Assembly (NCBI RefSeq): GCF_019659805.1
Contig: NZ_JAIFRO010000003.1
Span: 275,370-339,369, forward strand
DNA length: 64,000 nt
Reading direction: 5' to 3'
Origin: Bartonella raoultii
Lineage (GTDB): Bacteria; Pseudomonadota; Alphaproteobacteria; Rhizobiales; Rhizobiaceae
The notes beneath the pieces were generated by a model, which worked only from the letters and a program-made list of their open reading frames with translations, searched no databases and had not been told where the DNA came from. How positions within the stretch are numbered: position 1 is the stretch's first letter; every line of letters starts with the position of its first letter. A program made the position numbers and the translations under genes. This document shows positions 43,761 to 53,231 of this stretch, piece by piece.

Positions 43761-43795
43761 AGCCGCGTCACGTTACATGACACGGCTTTCTTTTT
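43761..43795 (+). terminator. Rho-independent terminator (plus strand) without an obvious gene
   Basis: The arms AGCCGCGTCA and TGACACGGCT (one G-T type mismatch) enclose a seven-base loop and are followed by TTCTTTTT on the plus strand. No plus-strand gene precedes it, so it could end a small RNA. It may alternatively serve as a weak bidirectional stop for the minus-strand gene at 43848, which lies downstream of it on the plus strand. Confidence 0.7.
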
Positions 43796-43847
43796 ACATT
43801 GTCTCTTTTATGTTAGGTTAATGGTAAAAAGGCGCCCCCCACACCTG

Positions 43848-44557
43848 TTAATTATCATTTTGTTTTGATAAATCTATAATATGATCTTTTTCGTAAACCT
43901 CACATTCTTTAAGGACTACAGCGACCTTATTTGGTTTGTTTAACCTTGCCTTGCCATAAACTTTTCCCCAAACCTTAGCGTAATGTGAGATCTTGGCATT
44001 GCCATAGACAGAGCCATAAATTTCAGCACGACCACTCACATGAGCATTACCATAGACCTTGCCATGTATTTTGCACGACCATTAATAAAGGCATAATTAT
44101 AAACCTCAGCATAGCTATGAATACGAGCCGAGCCAGCAACAATGGCACGACCATAGACCCTTGCATAGCTATAAACCCATGCATTGTAAGAAACATGGGC
44201 ATGATCATAAATATACGCATCAACATAAATGCGTGCACTACCATGCACATGGGCATTGCCATAAACCAAACCATACGCGTGCGCGTTACCATAAATATAA
44301 CCACACACATGAGCTTTGTGACGTATTTTTGCATTTTTATAAATACATGCAGCCCCATAAGCACATGCCTCATCGTAAACCCAGCAATTACCCTTATGAG
44401 AAAGGTTGCTTTCCTTTTCAATAAAGCCCCCTAAATCGCCAGCTTTAACATCAGAAAAGTCTTTTAAAGCTTTAATACGATAAAGAATGATAGTTTTTCT
44501 TGTAACATCATGTTTAATTTTTTTGATTTCGCTAGTTAATTTATATTTTTTAGACAT
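43848..44557 (-). pseudogene. YdcK-like beta-helix repeat protein, frameshifted
   Basis: The N-terminal part (173 codons from ATG 44557) reads KYKLTSEIKK, then RIKALKDFSDVKAGDLGGF, then many short repeats of the type YGNAHVHGSARIY. These match the left-handed beta-helix pattern of the YdcK family, whose shared signature is DVKAG-GG followed by GxCWVYDEA. The frame breaks at an A-tract (T4 on the plus strand, 44069-44072); adding one base restores IHGKVYGNAHVSGRAEIYG and leads into the 63-codon frame that ends at 43848. The function of the family is unknown. A sequencing or slippage variant cannot be excluded. Confidence 0.75.
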
Positions 44558-44652
44558 AAGGATACCCTCACAATCTAATGTGATAAAGATTTTCTAAAAT
44601 TTGGAATGGAAAATTTGTAAGAGGGGCCCCCCCGTAACACCCGAGCATTCAA

Positions 44653-45697
44653 TTATGCTGCTTTGTTTTCAATAATCTTTACAACGTGATCGCTTTCATA
44701 AACTTCACAATTTATGGGAACCGAACATAAACCGCTATGTCTTTTTATCCTTGCATTGCCATAGACCTTGCCATAAATCTTTGCAGCACCACTCACAACA
44801 GCATGATCATAAACTACCGCCTTGCTATGAATACGTATACACCCCGATAATTTTGCATGCCCATAAACCCTTGCATATTGAAAAACCCAAGCATTATAAG
44901 AAGATGCGCATTGTCATAAACATGAGCATTTGCATAAACGCGGGCACAGTCACAAACATGCGCATTGCCATAAACAAAGCCCATAATAATAGCCTTATCA
45001 GAAATCTTTGCATTTTCATAAATATAGGCAGTATTTAAAACAAGAGCATTATCATATACCCAGCAATTGCCATCATGAGAGAGATTATCTTCTTTTTCAA
45101 TAAACCCACCTAAAGAACCAGCTTTGACATCATCAAAATCTCTTAATGCTCTAATACGGTGTAAAGTAAACCCTTCAATAATCTTAGTTTCGTTAGTAAA
45201 TTCATATTTTTGTGTTATAGGTAAAGAGACACAAGCGTCATCAGAAATTTGAGATGCAAGATTAATCGTTTCATTATCTTCAACACGTGTATACCAATTA
45301 ATAAAGCATTCCCATAGACTTTTGCATTGTCTCTTATAACAGCCTTATCACATACAGCGGCGTTATTAAAAACACGAGCATGTTTGTAAACAAAAGCATA
45401 GCTAAAAACCAAGGCATTATCAGAAACAAGAGCATTGTTATAAACACGAGCCTCATTAGCTACCCAGCAATTACCATCATGTGATAAGTTACTTTCCTTT
45501 TCAATAAAGCCACCTAAAGAACCAGCTTTAACATCACCAAAATCTCTAATGGCTTTAATGCGGTGTAAAGTATGACCAGCCACGCAACGTGTTTCATTCG
45601 TAAATTCGTATTTTTTTGCAGGCTCTTGTTTATTATTAGATGCGGTTTTATTTGAAATGTTAGAAATAACGGGGGTGTTTTTTGAGATATTTGTCAT
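44653..45697 (-). pseudogene. Tandem YdcK-like double-domain gene, two frameshifts
   Basis: Reading from ATG 45697, a first YdcK-like domain (KYEFTNETRCVAGH, DVKAGSLGGFIEKESNL, GNCWVANEARVYNNA) continues until about 45310, where the frame shifts. A second frame then holds a complete new domain start (QKYEFTNETKIIEG, DDVKAGSLGGFIEKEDNL, GNCWVYDNALVL) to about 44912. A third frame completes its repeats (SSYNAWVFQYARVYGHAK) and ends at 44653 with VKIIENKAA. The two domains are clearly duplicates of each other and of the neighbouring gene at 43848-44557. The original product was probably either one two-domain protein or two adjacent genes fused by decay. Confidence 0.7.
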
Positions 45698-45837
45698 AAT
45701 TAAAACCTAACTGTAAAAAGTTTTAAATTGACGACCCTATAAGGCGCCGGGCGTTGAAAACACGGCAGTTAGTCCGTTGCTACGCTTTTCCCATAAGGGT
45801 ATTGTATAACGTAACCACACCCGACAAAATCATCATA

Positions 45838-45855
45838 TATGCTAATCATAGCATA
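45838..45855. repeat. Inverted repeat upstream of the YdcK-like double gene
   Basis: A perfect seven-base inverted repeat TATGCTA/TAGCATA with a four-base spacer. It lies about 140 bases upstream of the ATG at 45697 and could be an operator. Confidence 0.45.
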
Positions 45856-46484
45856 AAAGATAGTCAGTTTTTATAATAGGATTAGGTTTACCGTAACCTT
45901 TTCGCTAACTGTAAGTGTTTTCATCACTTTATTATTTATATAACAAAATACGTATTTATTGTCAATTAATTTATGAACTTTTTTGATATTTTTATGATTT
46001 TTTAAATGCATTGTGTGTATATATTATTTATATGCTTATTAATTGCTTCTTTTATATTTATGTACTTTTAAAGCTATATTATGGGCTTTCTTAAACGATT
46101 ATGCTATTTTTTGAATCTATACATTTATAATATTTATAAACGCTTTCATTATGCGTATTTTTATCTTTATAATGTATCTTGTTTTTTACTAAATGGTTTT
46201 TAAGATTTCTGTTAATTTCTCTTATAATACATTTGCAACTTAACAGCCTTTTATAGGGACTGTCTTTATAAAAACGCTTTCATTTGCATTGTGATTATGA
46301 AATCCTGCTGTTTTCACGCATTCTCTATAGCTGTTATATTCTTATAGCCACCGCATCATTTTTCATTTTCATAAGAGAAAGGATAAATAGGATATATGAT
46401 AATTGCAATTTATAGTCTGTTATGAAAACACCTAAAGAGAGATTGATAACTATAGAGATTAGCAAAATCTCTTTTAATAGACTT

Positions 46485-46660
46485 TTGTCAGTTTTGTCAG
46501 TTTTGTCAGTTCTTTTTAGACCCTATATTATTTTTTTAATGAGAAAAAATTAAAAACATTCTATTTCAATATGTTAGTAGTTTAATGATACAATCCATAT
46601 CTACAATACAACCTTAAATACAACTTATAATATATATTTGTCAGTTATGTGTCAGTAAAT
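46485..46660 (+). repeat. Ori-like repeat element, copy A
   Basis: An AT-rich core (about 46530-46640; shared phrases AAAAACATT, TATTTCAA, GTTAGTA, ATACAACC and ATATATTT) flanked by short direct repeats. To the left is TTTTGTCAG three times in tandem (46484-46510), and to the right TTTGTCAG and TGTGTCAG (46636-46655). The core is shared with copies B and C, but the flanking repeats differ between copies. It codes for nothing I can see. Confidence 0.6.
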
Positions 46661-46794
46661 TGAACCGACAAAACTTAATGATTTTAGTGAGTGATTAAAA
46701 CACGTCTTATGAAAGCATATAATCCTTTAAAGCCCTTCAAAAGAAAGGGACTATAATCATAAGAAATGCTGTCAAGACCATTATGGTTATGAGT

Positions 46795-46975
46795 TTTGAA
46801 GGGGTTTTGAGTTTTGACGGTTGCTGCTTTTATATAAAAAAATAGCAAAAAATAAAAACATTATATTTCAAGTGGTTAGTATTTTACAGATCTCTAAAAA
46901 ACAACTCATATTGATAATACAACCTATAAATTCAATCAATAGTATATGTTTCGAGGGGGTTTTGACAATTTTTGC
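46795..46975 (+). repeat. Ori-like repeat element, copy B
   Basis: Same core and orientation as copy A (AATAAAAACATTATATTTCA, GTTAGTATTTTA, AATACAACC). Its flanking G-rich repeats are GGGGTTTTGA and GTTTTGACGG on the left (46800-46820) and GAGGGGGTTTTGACA on the right (46952-46967). The layout matches copy A closely. Confidence 0.6.
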
Positions 46976-47098
46976 ACCTTCAAAACCTATAGCAAAATGA
47001 ATATACATAGCTCTCTTTAAACAAAGCTTTTGAAAGCTATAAAGTTATCATTTGAGATTACAGTATAACCTCTTAAAGGCAATCCAAAAGAAGCGTAT

Positions 47099-47188
47099 TC
47101 ACTTTAAGATGGGATTTCTTATAAGTCTTAAAGCAATCCAAATAAGAGTGTTTAAAAGTGCAAATGATTTCTTTTTAGAATAACGCAT
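47099..47188 (-). CDS. Small basic hydrophobic peptide (29 aa)
   Basis: A 29-codon frame starting MRYSKKKSFALLNTLIWIA and ending LRLIRNPILK: a lysine-rich head, a short hydrophobic helix and a basic tail. A strong ribosome site (AAAAGGAG) lies eight bases before the ATG, far better than chance for such a short frame. It follows the restriction-modification gene by about 120 bases on the same strand. The shape resembles small membrane-active peptides such as type I toxins, but I recognise no family. Confidence 0.45.
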   Translation of the reverse strand: MRYSKKKSFALLNTLIWIALRLIRNPILK

Positions 47189-47304
47189 ATAAACACTCCT
47201 TTTAAGATTGTATCTAATAAACTTACAAAAGAGGTATAGATTATGGTTATAAGACTCTATACCCTTTATAATTAGTATGCCCATTATAAGCATGCTTTAT
47301 AAGC

Positions 47305-50300
47305 TTATTCAGTTTCTCTAATTTCTAATTTTGGTAAGTTTTTAACGATTTTCATTGTCTCTAAACTTACGGTAATTACCCTTTGAAACAATTCTAGAGG
47401 ATAGGCAGGGTTTCCAACGGTTTCAACAGCATAGCGATTGGCATCATTAACAATACCGCTCTTTTTATCAGTCTTAACACATTGACGCTCCATAACCCAT
47501 TCAAGAGCGGGCTTGCCATTGACGATATACTCATAAGCTTCAAGAGGAATGTCTGTCATCGTGATATTGCTGTTATAAAAAACAGTAGATTTATCTTTCT
47601 TCTTACTATTCCCAGCAAATCTCATTTCTGTAACATAATAGAATTCTTCAGGATTAAAGACATCAGTCTGTTTTGGATTGCCTTTTTTAAAGGTGACTGG
47701 ATAAGGCTCTACATCTTCATAATTCATATGCAAATGACCCAGTTCACGCCCTGCTGTAACAAATTTCCAAAAATCTTCAGCGCTTTTTACACAAGGAATA
47801 CGAGGGAGTTCTTTGCATAAATTATCAGCATAACGAGTACGGTAATCTTTTGAATGTAAGAGCCCATAAACATAATAGAATAGATCATCTTTTGTTATGG
47901 TTTCATTAGGATAAGCCGCTTTAAAATGGGCTAGACCTTCATCCGTGATGGCATTACGCCTCTGTAAACCAGCACTTTTATTTTCTTCTGTAGAAATTAA
48001 AAATAAATGGGATTGTTTCTCACTTTTACTTTTTGAAATTGCAGTATCTTCATAAAGATACCTTGGAAAACATTGACTAGTATCCATTGCATGAAAATCA
48101 GGTACTGTCCTAATCATGATGACAGAAAAATCTTTCATTGCTCCTATGCCGGTAACTTGTATGACTCTGTTTTCAACCACTTTTCCCATAGGAAATATGC
48201 GCGGCATTTGATAAACTCTCTCATTGAAAGTACTATTATAATAGAGCCACTGTTGTGTAAAAGGACGATACAGACTTTGTGTAAAGCACATATCTTCAAG
48301 TTCAAAAACTTTTCCTTTTACCAGTTCTTGCTTAACATTATGACTCCAACTGATTTTACTTTCATCAGAATTTACAAAATTGTTTATAGCATTTTTGCGT
48401 ATCCTGCGATCAACATGTCCATAAGCATCATTAAAACGTTCTACTTCACTATTATAGAAAGTAATCATATTGTGCATGTTTTTAGCTAAAGCTTTACGGC
48501 TTGCATTATACACCCAAGCGTCACGACTTGTTACGATACCACAAGAAAACGTTTCAAAGAGCTTTTTACTATACCCCTTTTTATCACCTAAGGCTAGGAA
48601 TGTTTCAAAATTGTTAGCACGTTGACCAAGCCAATCACCATGTCTGTCTGGTGTGATTATTTGCCAACTGTTTTCACGTGTAATACCATCAATGCTACCA
48701 AAATCCTTAATTGTCTTAAGCTTTTTTTCTCTCGTAAAATAATCTTCCATAGCATGGAAATATATTTTACCACTCTGTTGAGATTCTGGATTTTTTACGA
48801 GAATAGAGATAGCAATAGGCGCCCGAGAACCTTCTCCAAAAATCTTCCCCCCTTCTTTTCGAGAGAGTTCTCCAGAGGTTCGTTGATTACCCCGCAAATG
48901 GAAAATATAAAGGCTGCTAAATTCTTCAACGAGGCATTTTCGTAAACCATCCATAGATTTAGTATCTACAAAACTTGCATTTGTTACAAAACCAATAACA
49001 CCACGGTCTTTTATACGGTCACTAGCCCAGCGGATAGCGCGGATATAACTGTCATACAAATTTCGTAGAAGACTTGCATTTGACCGAGCAGCATAAGTTT
49101 CACGAATACGGTCATTCAATATGGGATAGGGAGTATTCTTTGCATTATCATTTTCACTTTTTTGCCCTGTTGAATAAGGAGGATTTCCAAAGATAACTTC
49201 AATATTCAGATTTTTTTGAAGCTCTAAATATTCACTGTTTTCTTTAAATAGTTCTTGCAACAAATCTTTTCTTTCAAGCATTTGGAATGTATCAGTTAAA
49301 CCAATATGCTTAAATGGGATATAATTCCCTTTCATAAGACCATGATAGGTTGCTTCGATATTAATGGCTGCTATGTAATAGGCTAGCAAGACAATCTCAT
49401 TAGCATGGATATCATAACGGTATTTATATTCCATATCCTCTGGTTTGATCAGTTTAGATTGTAACAACCGTGTGATAAAGGTACCAGTACCTGTAAAAGG
49501 GTCGAGAATAGAGACACCACGTGACCCTAAACTTTTTCCAAATTCATTGCGCAAGACATCATCAACAGAATGAATAATAAAATCCACAACCTCAATGGGG
49601 GTATAAACAATTCCTAATTTTTCTACTGTACGTGGAAAAGCATAACGGAAAAATTCATTATACAGCTCTACAATTAAGCTTTGTTGTGCTTCAAGAGTGG
49701 TAATTCCACGCGTGTAAAATTGTATACTCCTAGAAATATTGTTGAGATCTTGAGATTCTTCTTTAAGAGTAAAGTTATCAAGGGCATTGAGTACACGTTG
49801 TAAAGCACAAGATACGGGATTTTCTTGAACAAACTGATGCCCCTCAAATAAAGCATTAAAGACTGGACGCGTCACAAGATGTTGCGCAAGCATTTCAATC
49901 GCATTTTGTTCGGAGATAGTTGTATTTAAATTGCTACGCAATTCGATCATAAAATCATTAAACACCTGCCGTGTTTCAGTTTCTGATTTTGTTAAAACTT
50001 CAGTTAAGCGTGTGATATGAGTTTGAGCAAGATCACCAACATTTATTGCCCATTTTTTCCAATAGCTAGGGTCGTAAAATCTCTTAACAATAGCAGCTTT
50101 AATGACATCTTTACATTTAGGAAAAAGGGCGAGTTCTCCTTGTACTTCATGTGTTTGAGAGGGTTCATAAGTTGCTACCCCAATATTAAGTCCTGAATAT
50201 TCTAATTTTGAGCGTAGAGGTAAATCATCAATAACCGTGGTCGTATCTTCTAACGCAAGTTCTTGAGAAGCAGCAACGATTTCAAGAGCATGGCTTACGT

Positions 50301-52281
50301 CTTGTTTTTTGTGCATATGGTGAATTATTTTATTAAAGTTATCATCATGGGCACGTAAAGCATTGAGAACTTGCCAGATGACATTATACTTTTGGTTATT
50401 TTCTAAGGCTATTTCCGGCGGAATATCAGCGGGTATCCCAATGGGGAGAATGATATAGCCCCTTTTTTTACCCTTCGCTCGACGCATAACACGTCCTATC
50501 GCTTGAATAATCTCAATTTGACTTTTGCGCGGGTGTAAAAATAGAACGGCATCAAGAGCAGGAACATCAACACCTTCAGAAAGACAGCGTACATTGGTAA
50601 GTACACGACACGTATTTTCCCCCGCATCTTCCTTTAACCAGTCGAGTTGTTTTATACGCTCTTTAGCACTAAAGGTTCCATCAATATGGGCAAGGGTACA
50701 GTTAAGAGGGGGAATATCTTTATGATTTTTATGAAGAGCGCGCAAAGATTCTTGCACTTTTTCTTTTTTAAATCTTTTGCATATACGTTTAGAAGTCTCA
50801 ATATCTTTGCAAAAAGCTAAAGCTCTACGCATGGGCTTGGGGTCATCTTCAAGGTCAAGTTTCAGATCCATTTTGGTAAGGGCTCTATAACAGCCATTAA
50901 TCTTGGTCCTATCATCAAGAATAAGTTCATAATTCTTATCGGTAATAAGATGTTGAATGGATTGGCTTATTTCTTTTTCGTTGACAACTAATATGATAAC
51001 TTTACAAGGTGATAACAGCTTATCCTCTAAAGCCCTTGAAAAGCTGTAAGTGTAAAGTTGTTTGCCATAGAGTTTTTCATTATCCATGGACACCAAAACG
51101 TTATTGGAGAAGACAGCATTCCTTTTTAGCTTGTCACTAAAGATCTTAGGCGTTGCTGTCATGTAGAGGCGTTTTTTTCCTCGAATAATGCTGTTATCAT
51201 GAACTTTGATAAATTCAGATTCATGCTTATCTGTTCCTAAAACAATCCCAGTTGTCCTATGGGCTTCATCACAAATGATTAGATCAAATTCGGGTAAATC
51301 ATATTCCTTTTGCGCATCGGAAATCACTTGAATGGAATGATAGGTCGAAAAGACCACGGTCATCACATCAAGAGAGGTTTTATTGGCTTTACGGGCAAGT
51401 TCTTTCGCATCCGTGGTAGCCGGTAAGACGAGATCAGAAGCATCGAGACCAGATTCATCATCATGTTTTCCTTTACGACGCTTGCCCACTTGTGTATCCG
51501 AACACACGGCAAAGGAACGCAAGGGAATTTCTGTATCAATGGTCCATTCACGAATTGTTTGTGACATCAAAGCAAGGGAGGGTACCAGAAACAACACACG
51601 CTTGCCTTTTCCTGCTATGGTTTCTGCTATCTTAAGACTAGTAAAGGTCTTCCCTGTACCACATGCCATAATAAGCTTGCCACGGTCTGCTTCTTGCAAA
51701 CCTTCACAAACTTTCTCAAGCGCTTCTATCTGATGATCTAAAAGTTTTTTTTTCGGTTGTTCTTTAAGGACGGCTTGTCCTCTTTCTTTATAAGCCCCCC
51801 AATCAATTTGACTGTTTTCTAAATCAAACAGATTAATCTGTTGAATACGAACTTCTTGTCCATCACACGTGTTGTTAGCATTATCACTCCAATTGCTCTC
51901 AGTACTATCAACCAAAATACGACGGGTGAATATTTTCTTCCCAGAGGCAGCTATAAAGCTATTAATATCTTCTTTTTTAATGATGTGAGAAGCATCATAG
52001 CATTTACATTGAATAGCCGCATAACCTCCTTGATCATGGATTGTAGCGACCAGATCAATACCGATATCACGCCTATCTTCATCATGTTCCTCAGCCCATT
52101 CCGAATAAGTCTGAACCTTTTCGTATTCCTGCTTTTGTAAAGGGTCTTCAGAGAAATAATCCTTCACAAGGTTTTCAAACAGCGTTCCTAATTCACGGGG
52201 TGATTTTGCCTTTTCACGGTAGAATTCTAAGAGAGAGCGTAGCGTGACTTGTTTATTATCAGACTTAAGAGATTGAAGCAT
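47305..52281 (-). CDS. Single-chain type ISP restriction-modification enzyme (nuclease-helicase-methylase)
   Basis: A 1658-residue enzyme that both methylates and cleaves DNA, a defence against phage. Domains in order: an Mrr-like nuclease (DIGIDLVA and AIQCKCY, about residues 73-95, the D...QxK core); an SF2 translocase with Walker A ACGTGKT near 206-212, DEAH near 337, TATP near 374 and QAIGRVMRR; an N6-adenine methylase with DPFTGTGTF near 929 and NPPY near 1030; and a C-terminal target-recognition region. This is the layout of the LlaBIII/LlaGI type ISP family, and all key motifs are intact. The frame opens with TTG at 52317; the ATG at 52281 has GGAG upstream and is preferred. It needs no separate subunits and none are nearby. 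Confidence 0.93.
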   Translation of the reverse strand: MLQSLKSDNKQVTLRSLLEFYREKAKSPRELGTLFENLVKDYFSEDPLQKQEYEKVQTYSEWAEEHDEDRRDIGIDLVATIHDQGGYAAIQCKCYDASHIIKKEDINSFIAASGKKIFTRRILVDSTESNWSDNANNTCDGQEVRIQQINLFDLENSQIDWGAYKERGQAVLKEQPKKKLLDHQIEALEKVCEGLQEADRGKLIMACGTGKTFTSLKIAETIAGKGKRVLFLVPSLALMSQTIREWTIDTEIPLRSFAVCSDTQVGKRRKGKHDDESGLDASDLVLPATTDAKELARKANKTSLDVMTVVFSTYHSIQVISDAQKEYDLPEFDLIICDEAHRTTGIVLGTDKHESEFIKVHDNSIIRGKKRLYMTATPKIFSDKLKRNAVFSNNVLVSMDNEKLYGKQLYTYSFSRALEDKLLSPCKVIILVVNEKEISQSIQHLITDKNYELILDDRTKINGCYRALTKMDLKLDLEDDPKPMRRALAFCKDIETSKRICKRFKKEKVQESLRALHKNHKDIPPLNCTLAHIDGTFSAKERIKQLDWLKEDAGENTCRVLTNVRCLSEGVDVPALDAVLFLHPRKSQIEIIQAIGRVMRRAKGKKRGYIILPIGIPADIPPEIALENNQKYNVIWQVLNALRAHDDNFNKIIHHMHKKQDVSHALEIVAASQELALEDTTTVIDDLPLRSKLEYSGLNIGVATYEPSQTHEVQGELALFPKCKDVIKAAIVKRFYDPSYWKKWAINVGDLAQTHITRLTEVLTKSETETRQVFNDFMIELRSNLNTTISEQNAIEMLAQHLVTRPVFNALFEGHQFVQENPVSCALQRVLNALDNFTLKEESQDLNNISRSIQFYTRGITTLEAQQSLIVELYNEFFRYAFPRTVEKLGIVYTPIEVVDFIIHSVDDVLRNEFGKSLGSRGVSILDPFTGTGTFITRLLQSKLIKPEDMEYKYRYDIHANEIVLLAYYIAAINIEATYHGLMKGNYIPFKHIGLTDTFQMLERKDLLQELFKENSEYLELQKNLNIEVIFGNPPYSTGQKSENDNAKNTPYPILNDRIRETYAARSNASLLRNLYDSYIRAIRWASDRIKDRGVIGFVTNASFVDTKSMDGLRKCLVEEFSSLYIFHLRGNQRTSGELSRKEGGKIFGEGSRAPIAISILVKNPESQQSGKIYFHAMEDYFTREKKLKTIKDFGSIDGITRENSWQIITPDRHGDWLGQRANNFETFLALGDKKGYSKKLFETFSCGIVTSRDAWVYNASRKALAKNMHNMITFYNSEVERFNDAYGHVDRRIRKNAINNFVNSDESKISWSHNVKQELVKGKVFELEDMCFTQSLYRPFTQQWLYYNSTFNERVYQMPRIFPMGKVVENRVIQVTGIGAMKDFSVIMIRTVPDFHAMDTSQCFPRYLYEDTAISKSKSEKQSHLFLISTEENKSAGLQRRNAITDEGLAHFKAAYPNETITKDDLFYYVYGLLHSKDYRTRYADNLCKELPRIPCVKSAEDFWKFVTAGRELGHLHMNYEDVEPYPVTFKKGNPKQTDVFNPEEFYYVTEMRFAGNSKKKDKSTVFYNSNITMTDIPLEAYEYIVNGKPALEWVMERQCVKTDKKSGIVNDANRYAVETVGNPAYPLELFQRVITVSLETMKIVKNLPKLEIRETE

Positions 52282-52554
52282 ATTATAATAAACTCCATTG
52301 GCGTATGGTATGATCAAAGATCACAAAGAAACGGAATGAAGTCTATTAAATTGATTCAAAAGAAATATCGATAACAAAATGAGACAAAAACACACGAAAA
52401 CTCATAAATTTCTTAAAATTAAATTTTATAAATAATATTTATAAGCAGCAAAATAGTAGAATTTGCTATTTATTTGATGTGTTAATCAAGACAAATGTAC
52501 TACGTGTTTAAAAATATCATAATGAGTATTTTGATAGGTTTTATCACGAATTTT

Positions 52555-52795
52555 ACAGAGAGGTTTTGTCTGTTTTTACCCCCCCCAAAATACCTACAAA
52601 ACCCTCTTAAATATATATTAAAGATTGTATTTATGTGTTGCATTTAATATAGGTTGTTTATTTGAAACATTAACTTATTGAAATATAATAACTTTTATTT
52701 TTGACTAAAAAATATATATAAAGGGGTGGTAAAAAGAGTACCCACCCCCCCTAAACCTCCAAAACCAATAGATGGGGAATGCTTTGAAGGTTTAT
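52555..52795 (-). repeat. Ori-like repeat element, copy C (inverted)
   Basis: Read on the minus strand it has the same core as copies A and B (AAAAATAAAAGTTATTATAT, TTTCAATAAGTTAATG, ATACAATC, TAATATATATTT). The flanking repeats are G-rich: GGTTTTGGAGGTTTAGGGGGG on one side, shown as two adjacent motifs, and GAGGGTTTTGTAGG with a further G-run on the other. It lies on the opposite side of the restriction-modification gene, in inverted orientation, and next to a primase-like gene fragment. Confidence 0.55.
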
Positions 52796-52820
52796 TTTAT
52801 GAATACATCAGTTATATATT

Positions 52821-53039
52821 TTATCGGAATTGTGATGTCTTATGACTTTTCACTAAAGTATTCCATTCATAATGTATGGTAGGTCGACCGCCTTTAGAGC
52901 TATGATCGCTTGCTATTTCACGAATATAGTTACAACGGCATAAAAGCTCTAAAGCTTGCTTAACGGCTCCATTAGCGAAAGGAGCAGGCTTTAAACCACA
53001 AACCATCCCTGCTGGTCTCATGAAAAAACTTGGTCGCAT
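52821..53039 (-). pseudogene. C-terminal fragment of a phage/plasmid primase-like (DUF3987-type) protein
   Basis: The frame's main part, KPAPFANGAVKQALELLC followed by NYIREI and KGGRPTIHYEWN, looks like the winged-helix tail that ends DUF3987/primase-helicase proteins of Bartonella prophages. The catalytic part is absent. The first dozen codons overlap an unrelated plus-strand fragment, so this is a remnant joined to foreign DNA. The family assignment is tentative, because only the C-terminal tail is present. Confidence 0.45.
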
Positions 53040-53231
53040 CGCTTATACAACCTATCGCGATGCAAAAATTAAACTCCCCCCCCCGAAGATATAGCGGAAC
53101 TCGCGGCGGAACTTTATACAAACCTGCAAGAGATGGTTCAAGACATCAACGACACGGAAGAAGTCGAGGCAAGTTTCCCTCTTCTTAGGATTCATCTAAA
53201 ACTCCAAATTGAAAATGAAAAGCACACTTAA
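53020..53231 (+). pseudogene. Phage-type gene fragment with poly-C frameshift
   Basis: From the ATG at 53020 the frame reads MKKLGRIAYTTYRDAKIKL and hits a run of nine C (53076-53084), after which it stops. Adding one C opens a frame that continues EDIAELAAELYTNLQEMVQ to the stop at 53231. The acidic helical second part looks like genuine coding sequence. I do not recognise the family. It overlaps the start of the minus-strand primase fragment, so a rearrangement joined the two. Confidence 0.45.

Larger units (their letters stand above)
45698..47098. other. 1.4-kb non-coding region
   Basis: No gene is recognised in this strongly AT-rich stretch. It contains a short inverted repeat (45838-45855), the direct repeats at 46485-46660 and 46795-46975 described separately, and two copies of the phrase AACGCTTTCATT (near 46139 and 46277). 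The first 150 bases, beside the YdcK-like start, are less AT-rich and may be its promoter and leader. Confidence 0.5.

Noticed and set aside
44161..44424. Histidine-rich plus-strand frames over the YdcK-like genes
   Set aside because: They are shadows of the repeat codons of the real minus-strand genes; the histidines come from antisense of the GNA/YGNA repeats.
46485..46512. CRISPR array suggested by repeated TTTTGTCAG
   Set aside because: The repeats are nine bases, directly adjacent without spacers and without cas genes.
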